NCBI GenBank assembly: GCA_947493175.1 | Contig: CANLQD010000004.1 | Location: forward strand, 527,007 to 591,006 | DNA from: an uncultured Flavobacteriaceae bacterium | GTDB taxonomy: Bacteria; Bacteroidota; Bacteroidia; Flavobacteriales; Flavobacteriaceae | DNA: 64,000 bases | Direction: 5' to 3' | Shown: positions 45,279 through 54,500 of the stretch, piece by piece | Layout of the letters: each line of letters begins with the position of its first letter | How positions within the stretch are numbered: the first letter of the stretch is position 1 | The notes under the pieces: model-generated | What the model was told of the DNA's origin: nothing | Databases searched by the model: none | The model's input: the letters and a program-made list of their open reading frames with translations, nothing else | Translations under genes and position numbers: made by a program

Positions 45279-45992
45279 TTACATTTTTAAATAAAAGTCT
45301 TTGGTGAGTTGTTGGTAGGCTAACGTGTACTCGTGTCTTTTTATTTCAATGGTCAGGTTTTCTTCTGCAACTGGTTTTGGTTCAAAACGGAATTCTATAA
45401 GGCTCCGTTTTATTTTGGCTGACGAATTTCCCTTGACACGCAGAATACGTCTGGGAAAAAGACCATACGATTCGGCCAAAGCAATGAAACTCGATTCTTC
45501 TTTATATGGAACGATGGTCGTAAAATGCCCTTTCTTTGAAAGCAGTTGGGAAACGGCCTCCAATAACTCGTCGAATGGCAGTGATTGGTTTTGGCGAGCA
45601 GTATCTCTTGATCGATCACCACTGGCTACTTCTTCGGAATAAAAAGGTGGATTCGAAACAATTAAATCGTAGGCGTCTTCGATTTCTTCCAAGAGTTCAT
45701 CCAGTCCGGCGTGATAACAGAAGAGACGATCGGCCCAGGGAGATGCTTCAAAATTTTCTACGCATTGTTCGTATGCAGCCTCCTCGATTTCTATGGCCTC
45801 TATGTTTTCTGCACTGCTTCGCTGGGCCAGCATCAGACTTATCAGCCCTGTTCCCGCACCGATATCAAGAATCGTATTCGGATGTTCTTCAACAGCCGTC
45901 CAAGCCCCCAATAATACTCCGTCAGTGCCCACTTTCATGGCGCATCGATCTTGGCGAACTTTGAATTGTTTGAATTTGAATGGTTTTTCCAA
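45279..45992 (-). CDS. trmN6: tRNA1(Val) A37 N6-methyltransferase TrmN6
   Basis: 237 residues with a Rossmann methyltransferase fold: DIGAGTGLISLMLAQR (SAM loop) and VSNPPFY (the NPPY-type catalytic motif for amino-group methylation). The opening FKFKQFKVRQDRCAMKVGTDGVLLGAW is typical of YfiC/TrmN6. No ATG is available: the frame starts with TTG at 45992 inside an AAATTCC-type low-complexity tract. It methylates A37 of tRNA-Val. Confidence 0.88.
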   Translation of the reverse strand: MEKPFKFKQFKVRQDRCAMKVGTDGVLLGAWTAVEEHPNTILDIGAGTGLISLMLAQRSSAENIEAIEIEEAAYEQCVENFEASPWADRLFCYHAGLDELLEEIEDAYDLIVSNPPFYSEEVASGDRSRDTARQNQSLPFDELLEAVSQLLSKKGHFTTIVPYKEESSFIALAESYGLFPRRILRVKGNSSAKIKRSLIEFRFEPKPVAEENLTIEIKRHEYTLAYQQLTKDFYLKM

Positions 45993-46027
45993 AATTCCAA
46001 TAGTTAAATCCCAAATTCCAAAAAAAG
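45991..46027. repeat. AAATTCC/AAATCCC low-complexity tract
   Basis: AAAATTCCAATAG, TTAAATCCC, AAATTCC and a run of A: degenerate short tandem units between trmN6 and the truncated four-helix-bundle gene. It supplies the TTG used as the trmN6 start. Confidence 0.5.
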
Positions 46028-46029
46028 CA

Positions 46030-46272
46030 TTACACTTTGTTTATTATGGCAGTTTTTTTTCTTAGTTCTTCTGCTTCTGTCAATATAGAACGGGTATCCA
46101 TATCAAATTCTGGGTTTAAACCCTTTAGTAGTGTTAACCAATATCTAGGTTCTTTAGCCTCTTTTCTTGATATTTTGAGTCTGAATTTCCAATCTTTTTC
46201 ACCAAGTTTTTCGTTCACTTCAATATAGTTTGCACCAACCGTACCAGATGATTTAATCAATTGTTTTCCATG
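46030..46272 (-). pseudogene. truncated four-helix-bundle (S23/IVP-type) gene
   Basis: The frame encodes GKQLIKSSGTVGANYIEVNE and RLKISRKEAKEPRYWLTLL, the middle and C-terminal part of the ~120-residue 'four helix bundle protein' family (originally noted within 23S rRNA intervening sequences). The family's first ~30-40 residues are missing: a stop (TAG) lies immediately upstream of the homologous part, and there is no ATG; the only start is TTG at 46260. Probably a 5'-deleted remnant. Confidence 0.7.
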
Positions 46273-46290
46273 CTAAATATTTGAGATTTT

Positions 46291-47727
46291 TCAATTGGAA
46301 TGTATCCTTCCCGGTTCCCGGGTCTCGGCCCCCTCCAATCCCAATAAGGAATCTCCCAATCGCGAACGCATGGTGTTGGCCAATAGCTTTATTTTTTCCA
46401 CGACCTCGGGATGTTCCTCGGCCACATTGTTCGTTTCACTTTTGTCGGCCTCCAAATCATACAGCTCAATGGCCTCTAAATCGATCATTTTGTATTCTCC
46501 TGGTAATCCGTCTTTTCCAGGTTCCTGTCCGTTCATGCTTCGATACGTATGTGGAAAATACAATTTCCATTTTCCATAGCGAACGCCGAATAGTTCGTTT
46601 ACGCGATAGTAAAAGAAATAGGCCTCTTGCGGACTTTCATCACTTTCGCCCGTAAATACCTTCCACACACTTTTGCCATCAATGGTTTTTTCCGGTAAGG
46701 TAGCGTCGGTGATTTCGGCTATGGTGGGTAAGATATCAATGGCCATTACTGGCACATCGAGGGTTATTCCTTTAGGCAGCTTGTTAGGATAACGGGCAAT
46801 AAAAGGTTCTCTTTGACCGCCCTCCCATGCGGTTCCCTTTCCTTCTCGAAAAGGCAAAGCGCTACCGGCATGGTTGCCATAGGCAAGCCATGGTCCATTA
46901 TCCGAAGTAAACATGACAAGGGTGTTATCTTCGAGCCCGTCTACTTTTAAGGCATCCAGGATCTGTCCTACCGACCAATCAATTTCCATGATAACATCGC
47001 CGTACAACCCTCTATCTGATTTTCCCTTAAACTTGTCAGAAACGAAAAGCGGTACGTGGGGCTGGGGATGTGGCACGTACAAAAAGAATGGTTTGTCTTT
47101 ATGACGATGAATGAAGTCAATACCGCGTTCCGTAATTTGGGTCGTTAGCTGCGATTGATCAGTCAACGTATCAATTACCATCTCATTTTCATATAAGGGC
47201 AGCGGTCCAAAATCAAATACGGGGCCCTGTAAAGGGTGTAAGGGCCACATATCATTGGAATAGGGAATACCGAACCACTCGTCAAACCCATTTTTGGTGG
47301 GAAGAAAGTCGGGATGGTCGCCCAAGTGCCATTTTCCGAAAATGCCAGTTCGGTAGCCTTGGTTTTGTAGCATTTCGGCCAAAGTGGTTTCGGATGGATG
47401 TAGCCCTTTTTTGCTATTGGGCATCATCGCGCTGTGAATACCAATACGATTGGGATAACATCCGGTTAAAATACCGGCACGGGAAGCGGAGCAGACCGCT
47501 TGTGCGGCGTAGTAATTGGTCAGTTTAATACCGTCGGTAGCCATTTGGTCCAAATGGGGTGTCGCAATGTCGTTTGCCCCAAAAACACCGACATCCCGGT
47601 AGCCTTGATCATCGGTGAAAATGAGGACGATATTGGGTGGCTTTTGAGAAGTTTCCTCTAGAGGGGCTTTTTTTTCTCCACAGGCGATAAAGATGAAAAA
47701 GAAAAAAGGTAATAGTACTTTCTGCAT
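46291..47727 (-). CDS. sulfatase (S1 family), lipoprotein
   Basis: 478 residues with lipobox FIACG. Formylglycine-type sulfatase: metal Asp39-Asp40 in FTDDQGY, and the modification motif Cys79-Ser-Ala-Ser-Arg83 (C-x-A-x-R, an accepted variant of C-x-P-x-R), followed by AGILTG. KWHLGDHP and TSDNGPW supply further active-site residues. It removes sulfate esters from a carbohydrate or aryl substrate at the cell surface, and needs a maturase encoded elsewhere. Substrate unknown, but it fits a strain that feeds on sulfated marine glycans. Confidence 0.92.
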   Translation of the reverse strand: MQKVLLPFFFFIFIACGEKKAPLEETSQKPPNIVLIFTDDQGYRDVGVFGANDIATPHLDQMATDGIKLTNYYAAQAVCSASRAGILTGCYPNRIGIHSAMMPNSKKGLHPSETTLAEMLQNQGYRTGIFGKWHLGDHPDFLPTKNGFDEWFGIPYSNDMWPLHPLQGPVFDFGPLPLYENEMVIDTLTDQSQLTTQITERGIDFIHRHKDKPFFLYVPHPQPHVPLFVSDKFKGKSDRGLYGDVIMEIDWSVGQILDALKVDGLEDNTLVMFTSDNGPWLAYGNHAGSALPFREGKGTAWEGGQREPFIARYPNKLPKGITLDVPVMAIDILPTIAEITDATLPEKTIDGKSVWKVFTGESDESPQEAYFFYYRVNELFGVRYGKWKLYFPHTYRSMNGQEPGKDGLPGEYKMIDLEAIELYDLEADKSETNNVAEEHPEVVEKIKLLANTMRSRLGDSLLGLEGAETREPGRIHSN

Positions 47728-47860
47728 GTGATGATGATTGGTTGTTCCGTTAAAGATACGAGAAACCTATATGAACCGAAAACTACCTAGGCTCCCACTT
47801 CATGCGGTTTAAACGCAGTACTTGAGCTTGCCAGTGATTCTGGGTTTTGGGGGTGGGGAT

Positions 47861-48388
47861 TTAATCCAAATACAAGGCTACCAATCCCTCCGGTGTGGTT
47901 ACGGTAATTGTTTTGTTGTTCCGGTCTACCTTTTGGAGGATATCGTCGTTTATGGGAATCAATAACTGCTTGCCTTCTTTTTCGACTTCGAACAAAGCCT
48001 GCGTTGTAGTGTCGTTCACTCCGGTAATAAGGCCGATATTGCCATAAACGGTGTCGAACATCGTAAAACCGACAACTTCATGAAAGTAGAACTTATTGCC
48101 CTCTAAAGGCGGTAGGAACGAAAGCGGAAGAAATAGCTCACAACCGATCATCTTGTCGGCATCGTCTTCCGAGTTTACCTCTTCGAAATCGAGACGTAAA
48201 AGGGCCGATTTGTGTAGTCGGGACCGCTCAATAAAAAATGGAACCAGATTGTTTCGCATTGAAACGAATACTGATTCCATATTTTCGTATAATTCGGGCT
48301 CATCGGTATCTAGCTTTGCTAGTACCTCTCCCTTAAAACTGAATTTAGAAACGATTTTTCCGAGATAGAAACAATCTTCTTTTCGCAT
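47861..48388 (-). CDS. rimM: ribosome maturation factor RimM
   Basis: 175 residues: N-terminal RimM β-barrel (CFYLGKIVSKFSFKGEVLAKL) and C-terminal PRC-barrel (KFYFHEVVGFTMFD). It assists assembly of the 30S head by binding S19. It lies 14 bases after rpsP in the same orientation, the usual rpsP-rimM order. Confidence 0.95.
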   Translation of the reverse strand: MRKEDCFYLGKIVSKFSFKGEVLAKLDTDEPELYENMESVFVSMRNNLVPFFIERSRLHKSALLRLDFEEVNSEDDADKMIGCELFLPLSFLPPLEGNKFYFHEVVGFTMFDTVYGNIGLITGVNDTTTQALFEVEKEGKQLLIPINDDILQKVDRNNKTITVTTPEGLVALYLD

Positions 48389-48402
48389 CGTTTCGGAATG
48401 TC

Positions 48403-49002
48403 TTATTCCTCTTCTTTGGAAGCTTCAGGAGTTTCCTCGGCTGCTGGTGTTTCCTCAGTAGCGGGAGCTTCTTCTACAGCCTCTGTTACTTCTTCTGCGG
48501 CTGCCTCGGCAGTTTCGGCAACAACTTCTTCAGCAGTTTCTTCCGGTGCTTCAGCTTCGACTGCTGCCGCGGCGCGTTTATCACTTACTTCTTTTTCCGC
48601 TTTCAACGCAGCTGCTCTTGCTTCTTCCTTTGCCTTGTCAAGACCACCAACTTTTGCGGCGATTCGTCCCTCTTTGTCGGCCAACCAGGCCTTGAATTTT
48701 TCTTCTGCCTCTTCTTCAGTGAAGGCTCCCTTTTTAACACCACCTAAAAGGTGCTTCTTCATCAACACGCCTTTATACGATAAGATAGATTTAGCGGTAT
48801 CGGTAGGTTGCGCTCCGTTTTGTAGCCATTGTAAGGCATGCTCGGTATTCAGTTCGATGGTGGCAGGATTGGTATTCGGATTGTAGATTCCTAATTTTTC
48901 CAAGAATTTACCATCTCTTTTCGCACGGCTATCGGCGGCTACGATCCAATAGAATGGTTTTCCTTTTTTTCCGTGTCTTTGTAAGCGGATTTTTACTGGC
49001 AT
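48403..49002 (-). CDS. rpsP: 30S ribosomal protein S16 with long acidic tail
   Basis: 199 residues. The first ~80 match S16 (PVKIRLQRHGKKGKPFYWIV, DGKFLEKLGIYNP). The rest is an extension: a helical LYS/GLU segment to ~150, then an Ala/Glu-rich, low-complexity tail (EAPEETAEEVVAETAEA). Long S16 proteins of this kind are common in Bacteroidota. Its promoter, at 49073-49102, is one of the clearest in the window. Confidence 0.97.
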   Translation of the reverse strand: MPVKIRLQRHGKKGKPFYWIVAADSRAKRDGKFLEKLGIYNPNTNPATIELNTEHALQWLQNGAQPTDTAKSILSYKGVLMKKHLLGGVKKGAFTEEEAEEKFKAWLADKEGRIAAKVGGLDKAKEEARAAALKAEKEVSDKRAAAAVEAEAPEETAEEVVAETAEAAAEEVTEAVEEAPATEETPAAEETPEASKEEE

Positions 49003-49072
49003 ATCACATTAATTTTGTAGGGTGCCCGACCCTCGGTTATTAATTCTTTGTTTATCCTTTTTTAAAGGGATG

Positions 49073-49102
49073 CAAATATACATGTTTTCCTTAAATCTGC
49101 AA
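49073..49102 (-). promoter_or_regulatory. rpsP-rimM promoter
   Basis: Minus-strand TTG (49102-49100), 19 bases, then TATATTTG (49080-49073): a full match to the Bacteroidota vegetative promoter. It gives a leader of about 65 bases. Confidence 0.75.
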
Positions 49103-49518
49103 TAGTTTTTGCAAATAGCGAGTAATGAGCATAAAGACGGTTTTCTTGGGTCTTTTAGTTGTCCGACTTGAGGACCGGAATAATTGAACCGTTACCTCAT
49201 ATAAAACGCTCCATATATATGCTTGTTAAAATAAAATGCTTCTATTGCAATGAGTGCGAAATAGGCAGGTTGGTTTTTCAAATAAAGTGATTTTTTGAGA
49301 ACGTAAGGGCAGAATTTTGTTGGGAATTTCCACAGCTTTTTTCAAAGCTTCATAAACGTTATTAATGTATGGGCTTCTTTGAATGAATCAGCCATATCAT
49401 TTTTTATGCCTGTATGGGTTGCTTCTATCGAACATGATAGTATGTTGAGTCTCCTACTGAATCTTGTTAATCAAATATAGAATGGGGTAAATACCTTGAT
49501 AATGTGATGTTGTTAATG

Positions 49519-49550
49519 AAAAAATCATCTAAAGAAGTAGATGATTTTTT
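49519..49550 (-). terminator. terminator after the precursor-peptide gene
   Basis: Perfect 13-bp stem AAAAAATCATCTA/TAGATGATTTTTT with a 6-base loop and flanking A/T runs, 25 bases after the peptide's stop codon. Confidence 0.85.
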
Positions 49551-49574
49551 TGTGTTTAGGACGGTGTTATGCTA

Positions 49575-49757
49575 TTAATGACAACACCCGGCATTTCCAA
49601 TTCGGCTTCCGCATGTAAGCGATGCAGTGCCTCCACCTCCGCCGCAACCGCAATTGGATGGATAACTACCTCCAACAATTTTTTGTTGGCTTGCATTGCT
49701 TAGCTCGCTAACCTTTCTTTTGTTCAGTACCAATCCAATTTTCTTACTTTTTTTCAT
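49575..49757 (-). CDS. lanthipeptide-type (class I) precursor peptide
   Basis: 60 residues. The leader MKKSKKIGLVLNKRKVSELS...KIVGG has the LNK...V..L pattern and double-Gly end (Gly29-Gly30) of Bacteroidota lanthipeptide/RiPP precursors. The core (31-60) has five Cys (36, 38, 49, 58, 59), six Ser/Thr (31, 34, 44, 46, 48, 51) and a GGGGG run: enough for several (methyl)lanthionine rings. A LanC gene lies upstream in the same orientation, 247 bases away, and a strong terminator downstream. No LanB dehydratase, protease or transporter is in the window. A different Cys-rich RiPP class is possible. Confidence 0.85.
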   Translation of the reverse strand: MKKSKKIGLVLNKRKVSELSNASQQKIVGGSYPSNCGCGGGGGTASLTCGSRIGNAGCCH

Positions 49758-50004
49758 GATAGAATGTTTTTAATTAAATAATTTCCTACAATATACATAC
49801 TAAAAACCCCGATGATATTCCAATTAATATTTAATTAACTATTGGCTTTTTTTATCATTTCCATTAAGTAAATTTATGAGTTGTACAAAAGATTTTCAAC
49901 ACCCCTTTTAAGAGAGGGGCCTTGTAAGGAAGGGAAAGCAGGGTTTTCCGCGTATTAATGTCATGATGATAAGGCGGATTGTGTTGTGATTTTTTTATTC
50001 TAGC

Positions 50005-51213
50005 TTAATGTAGCATTAAGCTTTCGTCCCAAAAGTTCAATTTCTGCGATAAGTGCTCCAGCATACATAGTCCAATACCTGACAGCCCTTCCAATAAGTT
50101 CAATCGCATTTCCCAAGTATTTTTTTCGCCGTTTAGATGTTGATAGGGCTCTTTGGGATTTTCCGTGTACCGACTCAAACCGTCTTTTAGCCAGAATTCA
50201 GCAGCGTTTTTAAAACTGGGGTCATCTTCATAAAAAGACAAAAGATGAAAAATGTGTGAGTTCCCAAATGATCCATGGCAAATACCGGAATCGACTACAC
50301 CGCTATTATTGAGTTTATATCTTTCGGCAGCATGCTTTAGTACGTCTCTAGCATATTCTTGCATCCTAAGGTCGTTTAGGGATGCCCCTGCCGACCGAAT
50401 AGCAAGACCAATGCCAATGTCGCCATAACACCATGCAAGTCTGCTATTGTATTCTAAGGTTTTGTTTTGTTCAACCCAGCTTGGAAACAATGATATGTTT
50501 GACCTACCAGTATCTTCAAAATCCTTTAAAAAGTTTACGGCTCCATTCAACAGTGTGGATGCAACTTTGCTGGATATTTTATTGGTATGTGCTTTTGAAA
50601 GAAAACAAATAATGCTTGAGATGCCATGCGAAAGGCTCAGATTATAGCCCTTGTTTCCTTTTTCAGGATTTAAAATAGATTCCCATTTTTTTGAGTCACC
50701 TTCTGTAATCGCCATGAGGTCCAATTCGGAAACCAATTCCTTAACATACTCGGAATATTGTGAGCGTAGCACTGGATTTTTCGTTCTTTCCATTCGCTTT
50801 AAAAAGTAAAAACCATAACCTAATGCTCCCTCCAGAAAATCATAGTTCTTATTTGATATGCTGAGCTTCATTTGAGCGTTTAGATATTCATCAAAAGGAG
50901 TCAGTATGTCGTCAATAGGTATTTCAATCAATTCATGGTCCATAAGATGCTGAAGAGTCCATCCGAATCCGGCGATACCACTGGAATAGGAGGGATATGA
51001 ATAACCGCTATTGATTTTATCCACACAGGATGATACTATTTCAACGCCTTTTTCAAAAAAAAAATTGTCATCAAAGTATTGCGCACAGTGAAATTGAAAT
51101 AAAGCAATGCCTGATTGTCCCGCGAGAATACCAATATGGTCTACTTCAGAATACCATTTGCCAGTTATTTTTGCAATATTTAGTATTTGAGATGCTAAGT
51201 CATCTTTTACCAT
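50005..51213 (-). CDS. LanC-like lanthionine cyclase
   Basis: 402 residues of α/α-barrel repeats with complete LanC chemistry: zinc ligands Cys262 (WCYGDIG), Cys312 and His313 (CHGSFG), plus residues equivalent to NisC Asp141, His212 and Arg280 at Asp125 (YDFLEGALGYG), His196 (LSHGIS) and Arg258 (RLAWCYG). LanC adds Cys thiols to dehydroalanine/dehydrobutyrine in the precursor. It stands directly upstream of the precursor gene. The dehydratase that should act first must be encoded elsewhere, or is absent. Confidence 0.92.
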   Translation of the reverse strand: MVKDDLASQILNIAKITGKWYSEVDHIGILAGQSGIALFQFHCAQYFDDNFFFEKGVEIVSSCVDKINSGYSYPSYSSGIAGFGWTLQHLMDHELIEIPIDDILTPFDEYLNAQMKLSISNKNYDFLEGALGYGFYFLKRMERTKNPVLRSQYSEYVKELVSELDLMAITEGDSKKWESILNPEKGNKGYNLSLSHGISSIICFLSKAHTNKISSKVASTLLNGAVNFLKDFEDTGRSNISLFPSWVEQNKTLEYNSRLAWCYGDIGIGLAIRSAGASLNDLRMQEYARDVLKHAAERYKLNNSGVVDSGICHGSFGNSHIFHLLSFYEDDPSFKNAAEFWLKDGLSRYTENPKEPYQHLNGEKNTWEMRLNLLEGLSGIGLCMLEHLSQKLNFWDESLMLH

Positions 51214-51523
51214 ATGCTAAAAATTGAAGAATTGCTCTTCTTTTTTAAACTTGTAGTTTCTAGTTCTGATTTTCAAAATACGTTGTTTGAAGTGACCATG
51301 TTCCTAAAGATAAGGGAAACGAACGTTTTGTTCAAAGGATGGGATAAATGTCTTATGAGTATGTCTAAGCTTATTATTGATATACTTTAAAAATGCCCGA
51401 ATAGCCCAGTTGTTTCCTATTTTTTTGCTCTATCGTTAATAACTCCTAAAAACTACTTGTTATACAAATCCTAGCTTTTGGCTATTTTTATGGGCTTTTA
51501 TTCTTCACAGAAAACTACTGTAC
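51214..51523. other. 310-bp divergent intergenic region
   Basis: Between lanC (minus) and dnaE (plus); it must carry both promoters. TATTTTG-like minus-strand sequence near 51279 is a weak -7 candidate for lanC. No gene or repeat is seen. Confidence 0.5.
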
Positions 51524-54500
51524 ATGTACTTGATTTTCGATACTGAAACTACTGGACTTCCAAAACGTTGGGATGCACCCATTACCGATACTGACAACTG
51601 GCCGAGATGCATTCAGATTGCATGGCAGCTGCACGATGCGATGGGTAATTTGGTAGAGCACCAAGATTATTTGGTACGCCCCGATGGGTTTAATATTCCT
51701 TATGATGCGGAACAGGTACACGGTATTTCGACCGCATTGGCAGCAGCCGAAGGGGTTGCACTGGAAGAAGTGCTTGAGAAATTCAATGCGGCCATGGCCC
51801 GGACCAAGTTTGTCGTAGGCCAGAATGTGGGTTTTGACCTGAATATAATGGGAGCGGAATTCCATCGTATGGGCATCGAGAACCCATTACAGGAATTGCC
51901 CGTACTCGATACCTGTACCGAGGAAACGGCGGCCCTCTGTCAGATTCCCGGTGGTCGAGGCGGAAAGTTTAAGTTGCCCACGCTGACCGAGCTACACGAA
52001 TACCTGTTCAAAGAGCCTTTCGCAGAGGCGCACAATGCAACTGCCGATGTAGAGGCGACCACTCGGTGTTTTTTGGAATTGGTACGAAGAAAACATTATC
52101 CGGCCGAGAAATTGGATGTTTTGCCCGATTATTTCCAAAATTTCTCGGAAGCCAATCCGCAGGAAATACAGTTGATAGGCCTAAGGCACCTGAATCTTAA
52201 AAAAGCCTCCAAAAAAATTGCGGACCAACTCTGGGACCAGGACACGGGTGGGGTAAGTGAGGAGGAAATCTCGCGAAATGTCGCGACTTTGGAAGAGGCT
52301 ACTTTCGTGCATCTTCATAACCACTCCCAATTTTCGGTATTGCAATCGACCATCAATATCAAATCTTTGGTGAAAGCGGCGGTAGAAAATCAAATGCCGG
52401 CAGTGGCGCTGACCGATCACGCCAATATGATGGGGGCATTCCATTTTGTAAAGGAAATAGGTGCACACAACAAGGCGGTCAAGGCTAAAAACGATGAGGC
52501 GCTGGAAAAGGGGGAACAGCCAATGGCCAAAGAAATCATCCCGATCATCGGTTGTGAGTTCTTTGTGTGCGATGATCACACGAATAAGAGCGTTAAAGAC
52601 TATGGATATCAGATCGTACTCCTGGCGAAGAATAAAAACGGGTATCACAATTTGGCCAAAATGTCTTCTATCGCTTATACCGACGGATTCTATTACGTGC
52701 CCCGTATCGATAAGAAGGTGATACAACAGTACAAGGAAGATATTATTGTTTTGACCGGGAATTTATACGGTGAGGTTCCGGGAAAAGTGCTGAATGTAGG
52801 GGAAAACCAAGCTGAGGAAGCGTTGCTTTGGTGGAAGGAACAATTTGGCGATGACCTCTATATGGAGGTTATGCGACACGGTCAAGAAGATGAAGATCGT
52901 GTGAACCAAGTGTTGATTGAATTTTCCAAAAAGCATGATATACGCTTGATAGCGACCAACAATACCTATTATTGTGCCAAGGAAGATGCTGAAGCACATG
53001 ATATTCTATTATGTGTTAAGGACGGTGAAAAACAAGCCACCCCGATAGGCCGTGGTCGTGGCTACCGTTACGGCCTTCCCAACCAAGAATACTATTTTAA
53101 GTCGCAGGAAGAAATGAAAGCGCTGTTCAAAGACCTTCCCGATGCGGTCTTGAACGTTCAGCACATCGTAGATAAAATAGAACCCTATGAGCTTGCACGC
53201 GATGTGCTCTTACCAAAATTCGATATTCCGGAAGCATTTAAAGTGCCGGAAGATGAGCTCGATGGAGGCAAGCGCGGGGAGAATGCGTATCTGCGACATA
53301 TTACCTATGAAGGAGCCAAAAAACGGTATAGTGAGATTACCCCGGAAATTGAAGAGCGCATTGATTTTGAGTTAAAAACAATCGAAAATTCCGGTTATCC
53401 CGGGTATTTTCTCATTGTGGAGGACTTTATACGGGAAGCCCGAAATATGGATGTGTCCGTAGGTCCCGGCAGGGGGTCCGCGGCTGGTTCGGTGGTGGCC
53501 TACTGCCTTACCATTACGAATATAGATCCGATGAAATACGATCTGCTTTTTGAGCGGTTCTTGAATCCGGATCGTGTGTCGATGCCCGATATCGATATCG
53601 ATTTTGATGATGAGGGCCGAGGAAGGGTCATGGAGTACGTCATAGACAAGTACGGGGCGAATCAAGTGGCACAGATCATTACCTACGGAACGATGGCGGC
53701 TAAGTCTTCGATCAGGGATACGGCCCGTGTATTGGATTTGCCTTTGGGAGATGCCGATCGCATTGCGAAGTTAATTCCGACCATGTCGAAACTGGGTAAG
53801 ATTTTTGGGGTTTCGGATTCGGACCTTAAGAAAAAGTTCCGGGCCGATGATTTGGAAAAGGTGCATCAGCTCCTTAACATATCAGAAGGGGACGATTTGG
53901 AGGGCCAGACCTTAAAAATGGCAAGAACGCTCGAAGGATCGGTAAGAAATACGGGAATACATGCCTGTGGGGTCATAATTACCCCTGATGATATTACCAA
54001 TTTTGTTCCGGTGGCTACCGCAAAGGATTCGGATCTATACGTAACCCAGTTCGACAACTCGGTGGTCGAAAGTGCCGGACTCCTAAAGATGGATTTTCTG
54101 GGGTTAAAGACCTTGACCTTGATCAAGGATACGGTGAAGATCGTAAAGGCCAAGCACGGTATTGAATTGGTGCCAGATGATTTCCCATTGGATGATGAAA
54201 AAACGTATGAACTCTTTCAACGTGGGGATACGGTAGGGATATTTCAATACGAATCGCCCGGAATGCAGAAACATATGAAAGATTTGAAGCCTACGGTCTT
54301 CGATGATCTCATTGCCATGAACGCACTCTACCGACCCGGGCCCATGGAGTACATTCCTAGTTTTATCGCTCGTAAGCACGGTCGTGAGGAGATTACCTAC
54401 GATTTGCCCGATATGGAGGAATATCTGAGTGAAACCTATGGGATTACCGTATATCAGGAACAGGTAATGTTGCTTTCCCAAAAACTGGCTGGTTTTTCAA

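Larger units (their letters stand above)
49003..49574. other. 572-bp intergenic region
   Basis: Holds the rpsP promoter at its left edge and the terminator of the precursor-peptide gene at its right edge (49519-49550). The ~400 bases between show no gene or RNA that I can recognise. Confidence 0.6.
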
